Assembly: GCA_035048485.1 (NCBI GenBank)
Contig: CM068583.1
Coordinates: 63,050,306-63,114,305 of the forward strand
Direction of reading: 5' to 3'
DNA length: 64,000 nt
Origin: Pteria penguin
Lineage: Eukaryota > Mollusca > Bivalvia > Pterioida > Pteriidae
A model generated the notes under the pieces. It made no database searches, was not told the DNA's origin, and was given only the letters and a program-made list of their open reading frames with translations. Positions 1 through 11,465 of this stretch are shown here, in pieces. The position numbers were made by a program, and so were the translations under genes. Each line of letters opens with the position of its first letter. Position 1 is the stretch's first letter.

Positions 1-212
1 ACAGGACTGTGGTGGAGAGACGAGAGTGTGTAGGAGAGACAGGACTGTAGCGGAGAGACGAGAGTGTGTAGGAGAGACAGGACTGTTGTGGAGAGACGAG
101 AGTGTGTAGGTGAGACAGGAACTTGGTGGAGAGACGAGAGTGTGTAGGAGAGACAGGAATGTGGTGGAGAGACGATAACGTGTCCGTGAGACAGGAACTT
201 GGAGGAAGGACG
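1..212. repeat. 38-bp minisatellite, left edge
   Basis: Units begin at 1, 39, 77, 115, 153 and 191, each 38 bp, starting with acaggactgt or acaggaactt and sharing gagagacgagagtgtgta. The last unit decays after about 212. The array runs off the left edge, so its true length is unknown. Positions 213-399 hold only AT-rich sequence with irregular atatcat runs. Confidence 0.93.
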
Positions 213-396
213 CTATAATGTAAAAGACATATACGCGAGGGAGGAATAAAAGATAGAGACATGAGGGTGAATATGATATCATAAGTTAATCATATCATAT
301 CATTAGTCATATCATAACTACTCCTCAGTGTATATCGTATAGTATTGAAAATTATCGAGAAATGGTGAAAAACATTTTCTGAACGTAACAAAACTG

Positions 397-518
<122 letters not shown>

Positions 519-646
519 GGGGAACAGAAAGGACAAGTAGTGAACAATTCAGAGAGACGTTTAGAAGGACATAAACAAACTTATATAGGTCAAAACTACA
601 ATAATAAACCTTTTTACACCCATTTTCAAAGACGAAAGGTAAATAG

Positions 647-2930
647 GAATTATTTTTTAGACCAAAATACAAATTTAAAATACCCACCATAAGGGAAATT
701 AAACCAAAAGTTCTAAATTTATCGTCTGAAAAATTAAATAAAGATCAAATTTCAGTCCTTAAATTGGGGCTTAAATTTACCCCCACTCCAAAATCAAATA
801 TTTCAGAATTAAAAAATGACTTACGGGAATTTGAGAGAAAATTTCGTTTATTAGAATTATACCATGACAAAGACAACAATGAGAAGTCTTTAGTGAAAAA
901 TAAATCAAAATATATACCAGAAAAGGGTAGAAATAAATCCTTAGATAAATATTTTGACATTTTATGGAAAACAAATTTCTCAGATATAAAGCAAGTTCCA
1001 AATAATTTATCTTACAAACAACGTTTTGCTTTAAAGGAAATTCAAAATAACAAGAATATTATAATCAAAGAAGCAGATAAAGGAAGTGCTGTAGTAATAA
1101 TGGATAAAAACTACTATCAGAAAAAAATAGAAGAAATGCTAAATGACCCTATCAATTACTCACTGATACAATCAAACATCGACAAACACATCCTCAGTCA
1201 AATAGACAAACTGTGCAATAAATATAATAACATTTTAACTAAAAATGAGATAGATTATTTAACAGTCTTCCAATCAAAAACCAGTAATTTTTACGGATTA
1301 CCAAAAAATACACAAATCAAATCAAATAAAACATGCAATATACCAACAACAGTCTGATTATATTGAAATAATTAATCCTTCCGATTTAAAATTTAGACCT
1401 ATAATTGCTGGACCATCCTGCCCTACTCATAGACTGAGCAATTTAATAGATATATTATTACAACCATTTTTAAAAGAAATAAAAAGCTACGTAAGAGACG
1501 ACATAGACTTCCTTAATAAGATTCCACCAACAGTTGACCCTAATACCTTATTAACAACTTTTGACATAACAAGTCTTTATTCAAATATACCACACGAATT
1601 CGGTAAAGAAGCAATTAGCTATTGGATAAAAATACATCCTAAATTATTACACCAACGCTTTAACGAAAACTTTATCATAGAATCCATAGACTTAATTCTT
1701 AACAATAATACATTCCAATTCAATAATAAACAATATAAAGAAATCTTAGGTACTGCCATGGGAACTAAAATGGCACCTATTTATGCTACACTTACTTTAG
1801 GATATTTGGAACAAAGTTTATACAATAAAGTTAAACAAACCTTCAGTGAAAATGTTGCTAAATCATTTGAAACATTGTGGAGGCGGTATCTTGATGACTG
1901 TATAATATTTTGGAACCAATCATGGGGTAAAATAGAAGATTTATATAATATATTACAAGACTTACATCCTTATATAAAATTCACAATGGAAACAAACGTT
2001 AAAGAATTACCCTTTTTAGATATAATGATTAAAAAAGATGGTAATAAAATTATCACAGATATTTATCGCAAACCAACCGATACGCAACAATATTTACACT
2101 TCAAGAGTCATCATCCTAAATCTTGTATAAAATCAATACCATACACTCTTGCAAGACGTATATGCACAATAATTAAACCGTCTGAATTAAGAATATCTAG
2201 ATTAAAAGAATTACGTAGCTCTCTAATACATCGCGGATATCCCATAACATTAATAAGTAAGGGATTCGAGATGGCCGAAGCCATACCGATATCTATTCTA
2301 CGACAAACTAAAATGAAAGACTATAAAAATTCATTAGCATTTGTTTCAACATACAATAAACGAAATCCAGAAATTTTTAGTCAAGCATTTAAACATTTGG
2401 AATATTTAAGAACAGACGAAAAGATGAACAAAATTCTAAATAAGATACAAATTATCAAAAGCAAGAGACAACCAAAAAATCTTAAACAATTAATTACATC
2501 TGCCAAATCAAATTTTGATACTGAGGAATCAGAAAATATAGGTGTAACAAAATGCAAAAATAAAAAATGTAAGGTTTGTGATATAATTATGGAAGGAAAT
2601 GTGTATAATTTCAAAAATGGTAACGTTCAATTCCTAGTAAAACGAAAACTAACTTGCAATTCCTAAAATATAATATATGTCATATCATGTGACAAATGTA
2701 AAGAAGAATATATTGGGTCAACACAATGTTTAAATCACAGAGTAGCTTTACATAAAAGCAATATAAAACACTCACAAAACCGAGTGTTATTTGTGAGCAA
2801 ACACCTTCACCATTGCAGTAATGGCAAATTTAAGGTTATGCCTATATACCAAACAGACAACTATTCAATCATTACGATCAAAGAGCAAGATTTCATCGAC
2901 AAATATAAACCTTCCCTTAACAAAACATAG
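647..2930 (+). pseudogene. PLE reverse transcriptase with C-terminal GIY-YIG endonuclease, two lesions
   Basis: This would be the single PLE polyprotein: the RT copies element RNA into DNA at a nick made by the GIY-YIG nuclease. The frame opens at 647 after a stop; residues just upstream (about 540-690) continue in another frame, so the true N-terminus is unclear. The DKG region (IIIKEADKGSAVVIMD) is near 1057-1105. A run of six A at 1303-1308 holds one extra base, shifting the frame within the 'YGLPK..HK' region; the rest follows in the next frame. Motif A (FDITSLYSNIP) starts at 1560, motif B (GTAMGTKMAP) near 1750-1776, and the catalytic YLDD is at 1887-1898. One in-frame TAA at 2664-2666 separates RT from the nuclease. 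The nuclease shows IIYV (2670), a C..C pair (2688, 2697), YIGS (2709-2720), a following H/R-rich stretch, a late E and a PSLN ending before the TAG at 2928. Only two lesions in about 760 codons suggests a young copy. Confidence 0.9.
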
Positions 2931-3071
2931 CATCATCCCACGTAGTGGAATGTGAGATTATATCAGATACCTTTGTTAAAATACTTACTATATACTTTAT
3001 CTGATATTCTACTGTTATCATTATTATCTAAGAATATGTGTATATATACTTGCTTGTTGTATTATCATGCA

Positions 3072-3117
3072 TCATTACCTGAAGAGGCTCATAATGCCGA
3101 AACACGTGTAGTAATGG
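3072..3117 (+). ncRNA. Type I hammerhead ribozyme at PLE1 3' end
   Basis: All core positions fit the consensus. Stem I is cattac (3073-3078) with gtaatg (3111-3116), six perfect pairs plus a possible U-G. The core is CTGAAGA (3079-3085), matching CUGANGA. Stem II is ggc/gcc (3086-3088, 3096-3098) with a 7-nt loop. GAA is at 3099-3101. Stem III is the self-complementary acacgtgt (3102-3109), and the predicted cleavage site follows A3110. Canonical PLEs are known to carry HHRs with very short stem III, which is thought to need a dimer. Activity is inferred, not shown. Confidence 0.82.
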
Positions 3118-3125
3118 AATAAAAC

Positions 3126-3978
3126 ATGTTAAGCTTTGAAGAAGCAGTGGATGGTCCTCGTCCGAACAAAAGACTCAGCTTAAGTAATGAAGGATCGTCG
3201 TCCGAACAAAAGTCTCAGCTTAAGCATTACAGGGGTCCTCATCCGAATAGCGGACTTAGCTTAAGCAGTGGATGGTCCTCGTCCGAACAAAAGACTCAGC
3301 TTAAGTAATGAAGGATCGTCGTCCGAACAAAAGTCTCAGCTTAAGCATTACAGGGGTCCTCATCCGAATAGCGGACTTAGCTTAAGCAGTGGATGGTCCT
3401 CGTCCGAACAAAAGACTCAGCTTAAGTAATGAAGGATCGTCGTCCGAACAAAAGTCTCAGCTTAAGCATTACAGGGGTCCTCATCCGAATAGCGGACTTA
3501 GCTTAAGCAGTGGATGGTCCTCGTCCGAACAAAAGACTCAGCTTAAGTTTTGAAGGATCGTCGTCCGAACAAATGTCTCAGCTTAAGCATTACAGGGGTC
3601 CTCATCCGAATAGCGGACTTAGCTTAAGCAGTGGATGGTCCTCGTCCGCACAGTGGAGTCAGCTTAAGCAGTGGATGGTCATCATCTGAACAACGCGCTC
3701 AGCATAAGCAGTGAATGGTCCTCATCCGAACAACGGACTCAGGTTAAGCAGTGGATGGTCCTCATCCAAACAGGGGACTCAGCTTAAGCAGTGAATGGTC
3801 CTCATCTGAACAACGCGCTCAGCTTAAGCAGTGAATGGTCCTCATATGAACAACGCACTCAGCTTACGCAGTGAATGGTCCTCATCCGAACAACGGACTC
3901 AGCTTAAGCAGTGGATGGTCCTCATCCGAAAAGTGGACTCAGCTTAAGCAGTGAATGGTCCTCATCCGAACAACTGAT
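3126..3978. repeat. 40-bp satellite with a 121-bp higher-order unit
   Basis: Four copies of a three-monomer unit (40+40+41 bp) start at 3143, 3264, 3385 and 3506, exactly 121 bp apart. From 3627 to about 3978 the array is plain 40-bp monomers (starts 3627, 3667, 3707 and so on to 3947). Typical monomer features are ggtcctcatccgaacaac, ggactcag and cttaag. Each simple monomer has gtcc and ggac arms that could pair weakly. The open frame near 3126-3308 is a by-product. Confidence 0.95.
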
Positions 3979-4566
3979 TTACATAGACTCAATATATAAT
4001 ATTTTATATCAATGTAATTTGTAAGTAATGAAACTTAATTAATATATAAATATCTATGAGAATTCAGTTTTGCAATAGAATGATTGGAACAATGGTATTT
4101 TGTGTCTAATATAAATTTATATAACAGTGTCACAATGAGAATGTACTGCTCCATTGATTGACAGATCATCCGACAGACAGATAGACTGACAGGTAGTGGG
4201 ATATATCTGTATCTACATGCAATATGTATAAAGGTAAAATTGAATTAAAGGTACAGAAACATTCATGTACAAGAAAACAATAATCGTGAATAGATAGTAT
4301 TTAATAACGGTGAATTAGCTCCTCTATGCTTCCTGCAATCTCGCCAAAGTATTGACATACGCCTTTACATTATATCATCATCAGTGAAGGGAAAATAATT
4401 GTCTCGACATTTACATGATATCTAATAAAGGAAGTACTTGCAGCCATTGTTCGTAATTATCGTGTAATCATTTTCAATGACCCCTTTATATATGTAGGGT
4501 ATTGGGCCGTTATATATCCTTATCTTAAGGTGAACATTACACAGTCAAGGAAACACTTTGACCATA
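3979..4566. other. No gene seen
   Basis: AT-rich unique-looking sequence. I recognise no coding, RNA or transposon feature. Confidence 0.6.
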
Positions 4567-4645
4567 ATCATAAACATAACACAGTCGAGGAATCATAAAC
4601 ATAACACAGTCGAGGAATCATAAACATAACACAGTCGAAGAATCA
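4567..4645. repeat. 25-bp short tandem repeat, about 3 copies
   Basis: The unit atcataaacataacacagt plus cgagga starts at 4567, 4592 and 4617. Confidence 0.9.
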
Positions 4646-4807
4646 TTTTGACAATAATCGTCGGAGATCATTTATATTTTTTGCACCATTTAACTTTGAA
4701 AATATCGGTATAAAATATCAATCGTTTTCTAAGGTGTTAATGGATAACTAGTTCTTAGAATAATCTCTCAGTAAGGACAACCCGGAATGCTTTAAAAGTA
4801 TTTCTCA

Positions 4808-6670
4808 GCAATGTCCATCTAGTGTATGACATCTGATCAATGTCCGTCCAATGTATGACATCTGAGCAATGTCCATCTAGTGTATGACATCTGAGCAATG
4901 TCCGCCCAGTGTATGACATATGAGCAATGTCCATCTAGTGTATGACATCTGAGCAATGTCCGTCCAGTGTATGACATATGAGCAATGTCCATCCAGTGTA
5001 TGACATCTGAGCAATGTCCATCTAGTGTATGACACCTGAGCAATGTCCGTCCAGTGTATGACATATGAGCAATGTCCATCCAGTGTATGACATCTGAGCA
5101 ATGTCCATCTAGTGTATGACATCTGAGCAATGTCCGTCCAGTGTATGACATATGAGCAATGTCCATCCAGTGTATGACATCTGAGCAATGTCCATCTAGT
5201 GTATGACATCTGAGCAATGTTCATCTAGTGTATGACATCTAAGCAATGTCCGTCCAGTGTATGACATCTGAGCAATGTCCGTCCAGTGTATGACATCTGA
5301 GCAATGTCCATCCAGTGTATGACATCTGAGCAATGTCCATCTATTGTATGACATCTGAGCAATATCCGTCCAGTGTAAGACATCTGAGCAATGTCCATCC
5401 AGTGTATGACATCTGAGCAATGTACATCTAGTGTATGACATCTGAGCAATGTCCATCTAGTGTATGATATCTGAGCAATGTCCGTCCAGTGTATGACATC
5501 TGAGCAATGTCCATCCAGTGTATGACATATGAGCAATGTCCATGCAGTGTATGACAACTGAGCAATGTTCATCCAGTGTATGACATCTGAGCAATGTCCG
5601 TCCAGTGTATGACATCTGAGCAATGTTCATCCAGTGTATGACATTTGAGCATTGCTCCTCTGGAGACTCTTAACCACCACAATGTCCGTCCAGTGTATGA
5701 CATCTGAGCAATGTCCGTCCAGTGTATGACATCTGAGCAATGTTCATCCAGTGTATGACAACTGAGCAATGTCCGTCCAGTGTATGACATATGAGCAATG
5801 TTCATCCAGTGTATAACATCTGAGCATTGCTCCTCTGGAGACTCTTAACCACCACAATGTCCGTCCAGTGTATGACATCTGAGCAATGTTCATCCAGTGT
5901 ATGACATCTGAGCAATGTCCGTCCAGTGTATGACATCTGAGCAATGTTCATCCAGTGTATGACATTTGAGCATTGCTCCTCTGGAGACTCTTAACCACCA
6001 CAATGTCCGTCCAGTGTATGACATCTGAGCAATGTTCATCCAGTGTATGACATCTGAGCAATGTTCATCCAGGGTATGACATCTGAGCAATGTCCGTTCA
6101 GTTTATGACATCTGAGCAATGTCCATCTAGTGTATGATATCTGAGCAATATCTGTCCAGTGTATGACATCTGAGCAATGTCCATCCAGTGTATGACATAT
6201 GAGCAATGTCCATGCAGTGTATGACAACTGAGCAATGTTCATCCAGGGTATGACATCTGAGCAATGTCCGTCCAGTGTATGACATCTGAGCAATGTTCAT
6301 CCAGTGTATGACATTTGAGCATTGCTCCTCTGGAGACTCTTAACCACCACAATGTCCGTCCAGTGTATGACATCTGAGCAATGTTCCTCCAGTGTATGAC
6401 ATCTGAGCAATGTCCGTCCAGGGTATGACATCTGAGCAATGTCCGTTCAGTTTATGACATCTGAGCAATGTCCGTCCAGTGTATGACATCTGAGCAATGT
6501 CCATCTAGTGTATGACATCTGAGCAATGTCCGTCCAGTGTATGACATCTGAGCAATGTTCATCCAGTGTATGACAACTGAGCAATGTCCGTCCAGTGTAT
6601 GACATATGAGCAATGTTCATCCAGTGTATAACATCTGAGCATTGCTCCTCTGGAGACTCTTAACCACCAC
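4808..6670. repeat. 29-bp satellite, 59 monomers with five 30-bp inserts
   Basis: The monomer is gcaatgtccgtccagtgtat plus gacatctga. From 4808 to 5649 there are exactly 29 monomers (841 bp). A 30-bp insert (attgctcctctggagactct plus taaccaccac) then appears at 5651-5680, 5826-5855, 5972-6001, 6321-6350 and 6641-6670. Between inserts lie 5, 4, 11 and 10 monomers, always whole numbers, so the array shows substitutions but no net length change. The insert carries ctcc-tct-ggag arms. The long minus-strand frames of the type 'SYTRWTLLRCHTLDGHCSDVIH' arise because three 29-bp units equal 87 bp. Confidence 0.96.
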
Positions 6671-7263
6671 ACCTCATTTCTGTAATAAACATTTAAAAAA
6701 AAGTACTGAGATACAAAATTCAAACAATATATGTGGCAATTTCTCATCCCCCCTCCAAAATAAAACCCAACCAACCAACCAAACAAACAAAAAAAAAAAG
6801 GAAAAAATTTCCAAACACCCCCCTCCCCCATTTATATATATAATAAAGAAAGATAAATACACATGTAATAACATTTTCTACTCATTGATTCTCTCTATAC
6901 TATCAAATACATGAACGTTTGTTTACTACACTACACGAGGAAACAATGCCTAAACTGGTTTCGCTATTATTTAAATCACCATCAGAGGTACTCCCAGAAT
7001 TAAAATGACCTTTGATTGTTAACAGTTTCAATTCTTGACCAAGATCATTGATACACTGGCTGTACCATATTCCAATCTTACCATACTTTGTCTTAACTCT
7101 GCATAAACACACTCGTGTTTAGAGCTCGATTACGTGTTACCAACGTGTATCCATAGATACTCGTAATACTGAGCATTTAGAAATCATATCGCATAGGATA
7201 TCAATACAACATGATATTTGTATGTGTGTGTGCATGAGTAGGTGTACATGTGTATGTGTGAGG
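6671..7263. other. No gene; A/C-rich low-complexity segment
   Basis: Positions about 6745-6845 are runs of ccaacc, aaac, poly-A and poly-C. The remainder is unique AT-rich DNA. At 7107-7135 a short stretch (aaacacactcgtgtttagag) is the reverse complement of sequence near 7585-7612, the outer end of the inverted repeat that follows. Confidence 0.7.
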
Positions 7264-7343
7264 ATGTATATATATATAAAGCACAAAGACACTACAGCTA
7301 ACAAGGTACCCTATATTTCACTTGTATTTGTTCCCCGTCTGGG

Positions 7344-7501
7344 GCGTGGTGTAGTGGTTAAGCGCTTGGCTTGCGGCGCCGACGATCCGGGTTCGATTCC
7401 CAGGTTGCCCCACTATGTTTAAGAGGTTGGTAACCTCCTGCTTCCATGTCGCGATATAACTGAAATATTGTTGAAAGCGACGTAAAACACCAATCAATCA
7501 A
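7344..7501 (+). mobile_element. tRNA-derived SINE (type A) with 9-bp target duplication
   Basis: The tRNA-like head has an A box (tggtgtagtgg) and a B box (ggttcgattcc at 7390-7400). The body includes gtcgcgatataactgaaat and ends in accaatcaatca, a tail style common in molluscan SINEs. The flanks ccgtctggg at 7335-7343 and 7502-7510 are a perfect target duplication. The interrupted target is itself a tRNA-like repeat. Confidence 0.9.
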
Positions 7502-7810
7502 CCGTCTGGGACTTGAACCCACGACCTATGATACCGACCGAACCACCTAGCTGTCATGCATCCGACACTCTAACCGACTGAGCTACCGTAATCGAACTCT
7601 AAACACGAGTGTTTAAGAGGTTGGTAACCTCCTGCTTCCATGTCGCGATATAACTGAAATATTGTTGAAAGCGACGTAAAACACCAATCAATCAACCGTC
7701 TGGGACTTGAACCCACGACCTATGATACCGACCGAACCACCTAGCTGTCATGCATCCGACACTCTAACCGACTGAGCTACCGTAATCGAACTCTAAACAC
7801 GAGTGTGTTT

Positions 7811-8405
<595 letters not shown>

Positions 8406-8494
8406 ATCTACCTATCTATTTATCTATCTATCTATCTCTTATATATTATACAATATTTTTTATGATTCCAGCTGCAAGTATACAGAAAAAGAGA

Positions 8495-9115
8495 TCATCC
8501 AAATGTTTGGTTTTTTTATAGATAACATTTTTGTGAGTTTTGGTGGGAAAGTCTTCCAGCAGATTGTTGACATTTCGATGGGTACAAATTGTACAAAACT
8601 GACATTATTTTGTACTCATGGAAAGTAGAATTCATACAGTCTCTGCTTTCCAAAGGCAATAAGCAATACATCTTAACCCTGTATTTAAAGATCACCTCAA
8701 CAAAGTAATCTGAGATAAAGGACAGAACTGAGAGCACATCTTCTGCTTCATACCTCGATATATTCCTATCAATTAGTAATGATAATTCGTTAGTCACCTC
8801 TCTTTATGACAGGCGTGTCGATTTCAATTTCATTATTACCAACTTTATTTTCCTAAGTAGCAACATACCTTCTCCTGCACACGACGACTTCATTTTATAA
8901 TTTATACGGTATGCCGATGCATGTTCTGAATATGAAGATTTCGTCCCGAGAGTGAGGTTTCTTGCTACGAAAACATTCCCATAAGGATATCTTAGGGAAC
9001 GTTTGAAAATTGTCATTAAGAAGTTCTATGGTCGATATAGCTATCCGGTGCAATTTGAGATCCCCCTTTCAAGAATGTTAGCCGACAGTATGGGATTTGA
9101 TCATACCAGCTAGCC
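8495..9115 (+). pseudogene. Naiad-like PLE reverse transcriptase fragment, heavily decayed
   Basis: Pieces in several frames match the best-preserved copy at 45611-46310: an FxDNIFVSFGGKVFQQIV segment near 8510-8575, mutated GTNC near 8580-8595, SYLDIFL near 8750-8770, SLYDRRVDFNFIITNF near 8797-8845, SSNIPSPAH near 8855-8885, and KFYGRY near 9020-9045. The YIDD region is deleted. A decayed 3' tail resembling other Naiad-like copies follows at about 9300-9395. Confidence 0.75.
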
Positions 9116-9299
9116 ACATTTTTACTATACTGGATATAACATAATATGTATACAAGCAGATATTTCTTTTTCAGGTGCATTTCCGACAACGGAATTTCAA
9201 TTCAACAGCATTTCATATCGTGAATGGAATAATTCGATTTATTGTCTTTGTCTTCTAAATATGCTCATATGTGTATGTATGTGTTTTCTTCCTGAATCT

Positions 9300-9395
9300 G
9301 AATAGCTGTTACAGGATTTTTGAGACAGGTGTTGCATACAAGCAGAGGACGCTTACTCCTGGTCTCACCTCAGTTTATTTGGTGTTTGAATAGGA
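9300..9395 (+). mobile_element. Decayed Naiad-like 3' tail (T2 type)
   Basis: The segment gttgcatacaagcagaggac followed by gcttactcctggtctcacct matches the tails after other reverse transcriptase relics. No gene is visible from 9396 to 9714. Confidence 0.6.
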
Positions 9396-9714
9396 GATAG
9401 AGAAAAACTGAGAGAGGAATGAAATAAAATACATATAACAAATAAAATACATAGTATATGTCAACGTTTTTTATAACACGACAAAGATGTGTGTTTGTTG
9501 TACATTACTGTATTCGTACAGAGTACACAGAAATACGGAAAACAAGAATCAGAGATCAGCAGTAAAAAGTTTGATTTAAAAGATGAATAGTAGGTTGAAT
9601 TTGTATTGATGAAGTAGATAAGTGAAAGAGCTCATGAGATTTGAAAGGAAAGAACATGAGAATGAACAGAAGTAGGGAATTCTTTATAAAAAACAAGATT
9701 TTGTTTAATTATTG

Positions 9715-9955
9715 TTTTAAATCACATCAATAATATTTCACACTTGTATGGCTACGGCATCTGCACTGATGCAACGCACAGAAATTTAGGAGTATGCAAT
9801 GGGTCCGCCTGAATCAATGAGGGATCTCTCATATGCTACGTCTGCCGTGACACGGAACCTCGGTGTTTACTGTCTCATCCTTAAGATAGAGCAAATGAGC
9901 AAATGACAGAACACCGACGAGTAAATGACAGGATTCAAACCAGGAACCTTCGTTT
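9715..9955 (-). mobile_element. SINE type C, degenerate, minus strand
   Basis: On the minus strand it reads the gacagaacaccg complement, cgaggttccgtgtcacggca, gagagatccctcattgattc and a decayed tail with aataatttcacac-like complements. It diverges from the consensus and is probably old. Confidence 0.7.
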
Positions 9956-9984
9956 ATTTGAAGTTAGTAATGGCAATTCATTTG

Positions 9985-10345
9985 CTAAAAACAGTGTTGT
10001 TGTTGTGGAAGCAAAAATTCTTCGCAAGGCTATATACGATAACAAAATTAGCATTTAATGTGCTCCCCAAATCAGACAAAAGGGGATACAAATCACATTT
10101 TATATCAAATTGTGGTCACTGTTCTACCGTCATTCTTTCTTAACACATTTTTCCACTTTAACAGCAGTTAACGATGATTTCATAAACAGTGCAATGTTGC
10201 ATTTTATAAAGTAAACTGCATCAAGTTTGGTCATTCAAACATTTCTAAAAAGTTATAGAGAAATTTAATTTACACAAATTTCAAGCTTTTCGAATTTCTA
10301 CATTTAATTCTTCTACTTTGTATATCTTTTGTGTATACCAATATG
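9985..10345 (+). pseudogene. PLE reverse transcriptase finger-region relic
   Basis: Reads LPKSDKRGYKSHFISNCGHC STVILS near 10060-10140, parallel to the KLHKSPYKSRFISNSSHC stretch near 57010-57070, then a decayed stretch up to STFNSSTLYIF, a worn motif A, near 10300-10330. No intact frame. Confidence 0.6.
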
Positions 10346-10399
10346 AGCTAACTGTGCTCAGTTCGTCGGAAAGAGAGCTAAGGAACGTCCCTGATTTGC

Positions 10400-10660
10400 A
10401 GTAGACCCGACAAACAGGAAGAGGTTCCTACTCTCCTTTAAAAGGTTTTAAAAAGGCCCATGATGAGCCCTCAACGCCATTGTAGAGTACAAAACTAAAG
10501 GAAAAGTCCACATAAAGCTGTAGTGAAGCCCAATATAAGACGCATGGTCTTAGTGATGATCTCATTTTAACGTCTTTAAGATATTATAGTAATTTATAGT
10601 AAAAATTAGACTATATTTATTCAAAGTCATCCCAAAATGTAGTTGACATGACCCAGTTTA
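10400..10660 (-). pseudogene. Possible C-terminal relic of a family-3 PLE
   Basis: On the minus strand the order resembles the ends of the copies at 21470-22483 and 46985-47300: a 'hydrophobic RT C-terminus, then gatcatc..tctt, then gcttcactac-agc-ttat' pattern. Similarity is weak and in no single frame. Confidence 0.35.
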
Positions 10661-10984
10661 TAGAAATACATTTCTCTGCGAGACGCAGAGTTAAAAAATG
10701 AGAGAAAAGGTATGTTCATAATCAATCAGAGAAAGAGGTCAACGTAATCGACAATTTAAGCCTGAGAGGAAGGTTATCAGTGAAGTAGACTTAGCCATAT
10801 TGCGAATGAGTTTAGAGACACTTACTTTGCAATTTTGACGACTGAAATTATGGTTTAACCAAAGTCATGTGTGACACACGATATTTCATTGCGTGTCCTT
10901 GGAAGTAGAATGATTCGATGTATGCAAAAGGATCAGATTATTCTTCGTTGCAGTCAGTGCATTTCCTGTTATTAGTTGATTGTT

Positions 10985-11230
10985 TGAATTTTGTTTTACG
11001 TCACACCACGATTATTTCATGTATATGGTAACGGCATCTACCTGATGCGGGGTATAGACGTTTCTACCTTTGCAACTGACCCACAGTGAAGGATCTTTAA
11101 CATGCCATGCCTACTGTGACAAGGGACTTCGGTTTTTACTGTTTCATCGAAAAGACAGAACACCGGTGTGTCCAGGTCGGGAATCGAAACCGGGACCTAG
11201 ACCACGGCAAACGCCGTATAAAGCCTATTT
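10985..11230 (-). mobile_element. SINE type C, minus strand
   Basis: The plus strand reads ttttacgtcacaccacgatt at the tail end, then catgccatgcctactgtgac, aaaagacagaacaccggtgt and gggaatcgaaaccgggacct, the complement of the B-box region. Near full length. Confidence 0.85.
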
Positions 11231-11244
11231 AACCGTATATAAAA

Positions 11245-11465
11245 TGTAAAGATGATGGATAAATCCAAACCACAAGTCCAAAAATCATGAAACCATAGGA
11301 CATACAAAATCAGTGAAAATGAAAAACAAATGGAAAATAACAAAATATGTCTACTTGAAGAGCATATGTGAACCCCTGTGATGGAGTGAGATCAGGTGCC
11401 CGGGGAGAGTGAGCATCTCCTGCTTGCTAGCAACACCCGTCACATATACCCCGTAGAAAGAGTCA
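11245..11465 (-). mobile_element. Naiad-like 3' tail (T1), 5'-truncated, minus strand
   Basis: On the minus strand it reads tatatgtgacgggtgttgct, agcaagcaggagatgctcac and ends catcatctttacat. It matches the tails at 38571-38936, 48830-49186 and 59680-60035, which directly follow reverse transcriptase relics. Confidence 0.85.

Larger units (their letters stand above)
520..3125 (+). mobile_element. Canonical Penelope-like element (PLE1), nearly full coding length
   Basis: The span covers the reverse transcriptase and endonuclease reading frame (647-2930), a 3' flank and a hammerhead-type 3' end at 3072-3117. The left boundary lies near the (TA)n tract; the right boundary is where the 40-bp satellite begins at about 3126. 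I could not find target duplications or terminal repeats. The order RT then GIY-YIG is that of canonical endonuclease-bearing PLEs (Penelope/Poseidon, Neptune, Nematis or Hydra clades). The clade cannot be settled by eye. Confidence 0.85.

Noticed and set aside
3126..3308. Open frame in the 40-bp satellite
   Set aside because: By-product of the repeat; ends as soon as the phase changes.
4567..4645. CRISPR-like array, also considered for the 29-bp and 38-bp arrays
   Set aside because: Units are contiguous without unique spacers and the sequence is eukaryotic.
4837..6439. Chain of minus-strand frames in the 29-bp satellite, resembling a Cys/His-rich repeat protein (CHTLDGHCSDVIHW)
   Set aside because: Three monomers make 87 bp so stops are avoided in phase; other frames are equally open and no start, splice or domain context exists.
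7342..7412. Genuine tRNA genes (also at 7511-7597, 24990-25080, 30580-30650, 44963-45035)
   Set aside because: A and B boxes are present, but the cloverleafs are incomplete and each is joined to a SINE-type body repeated elsewhere.
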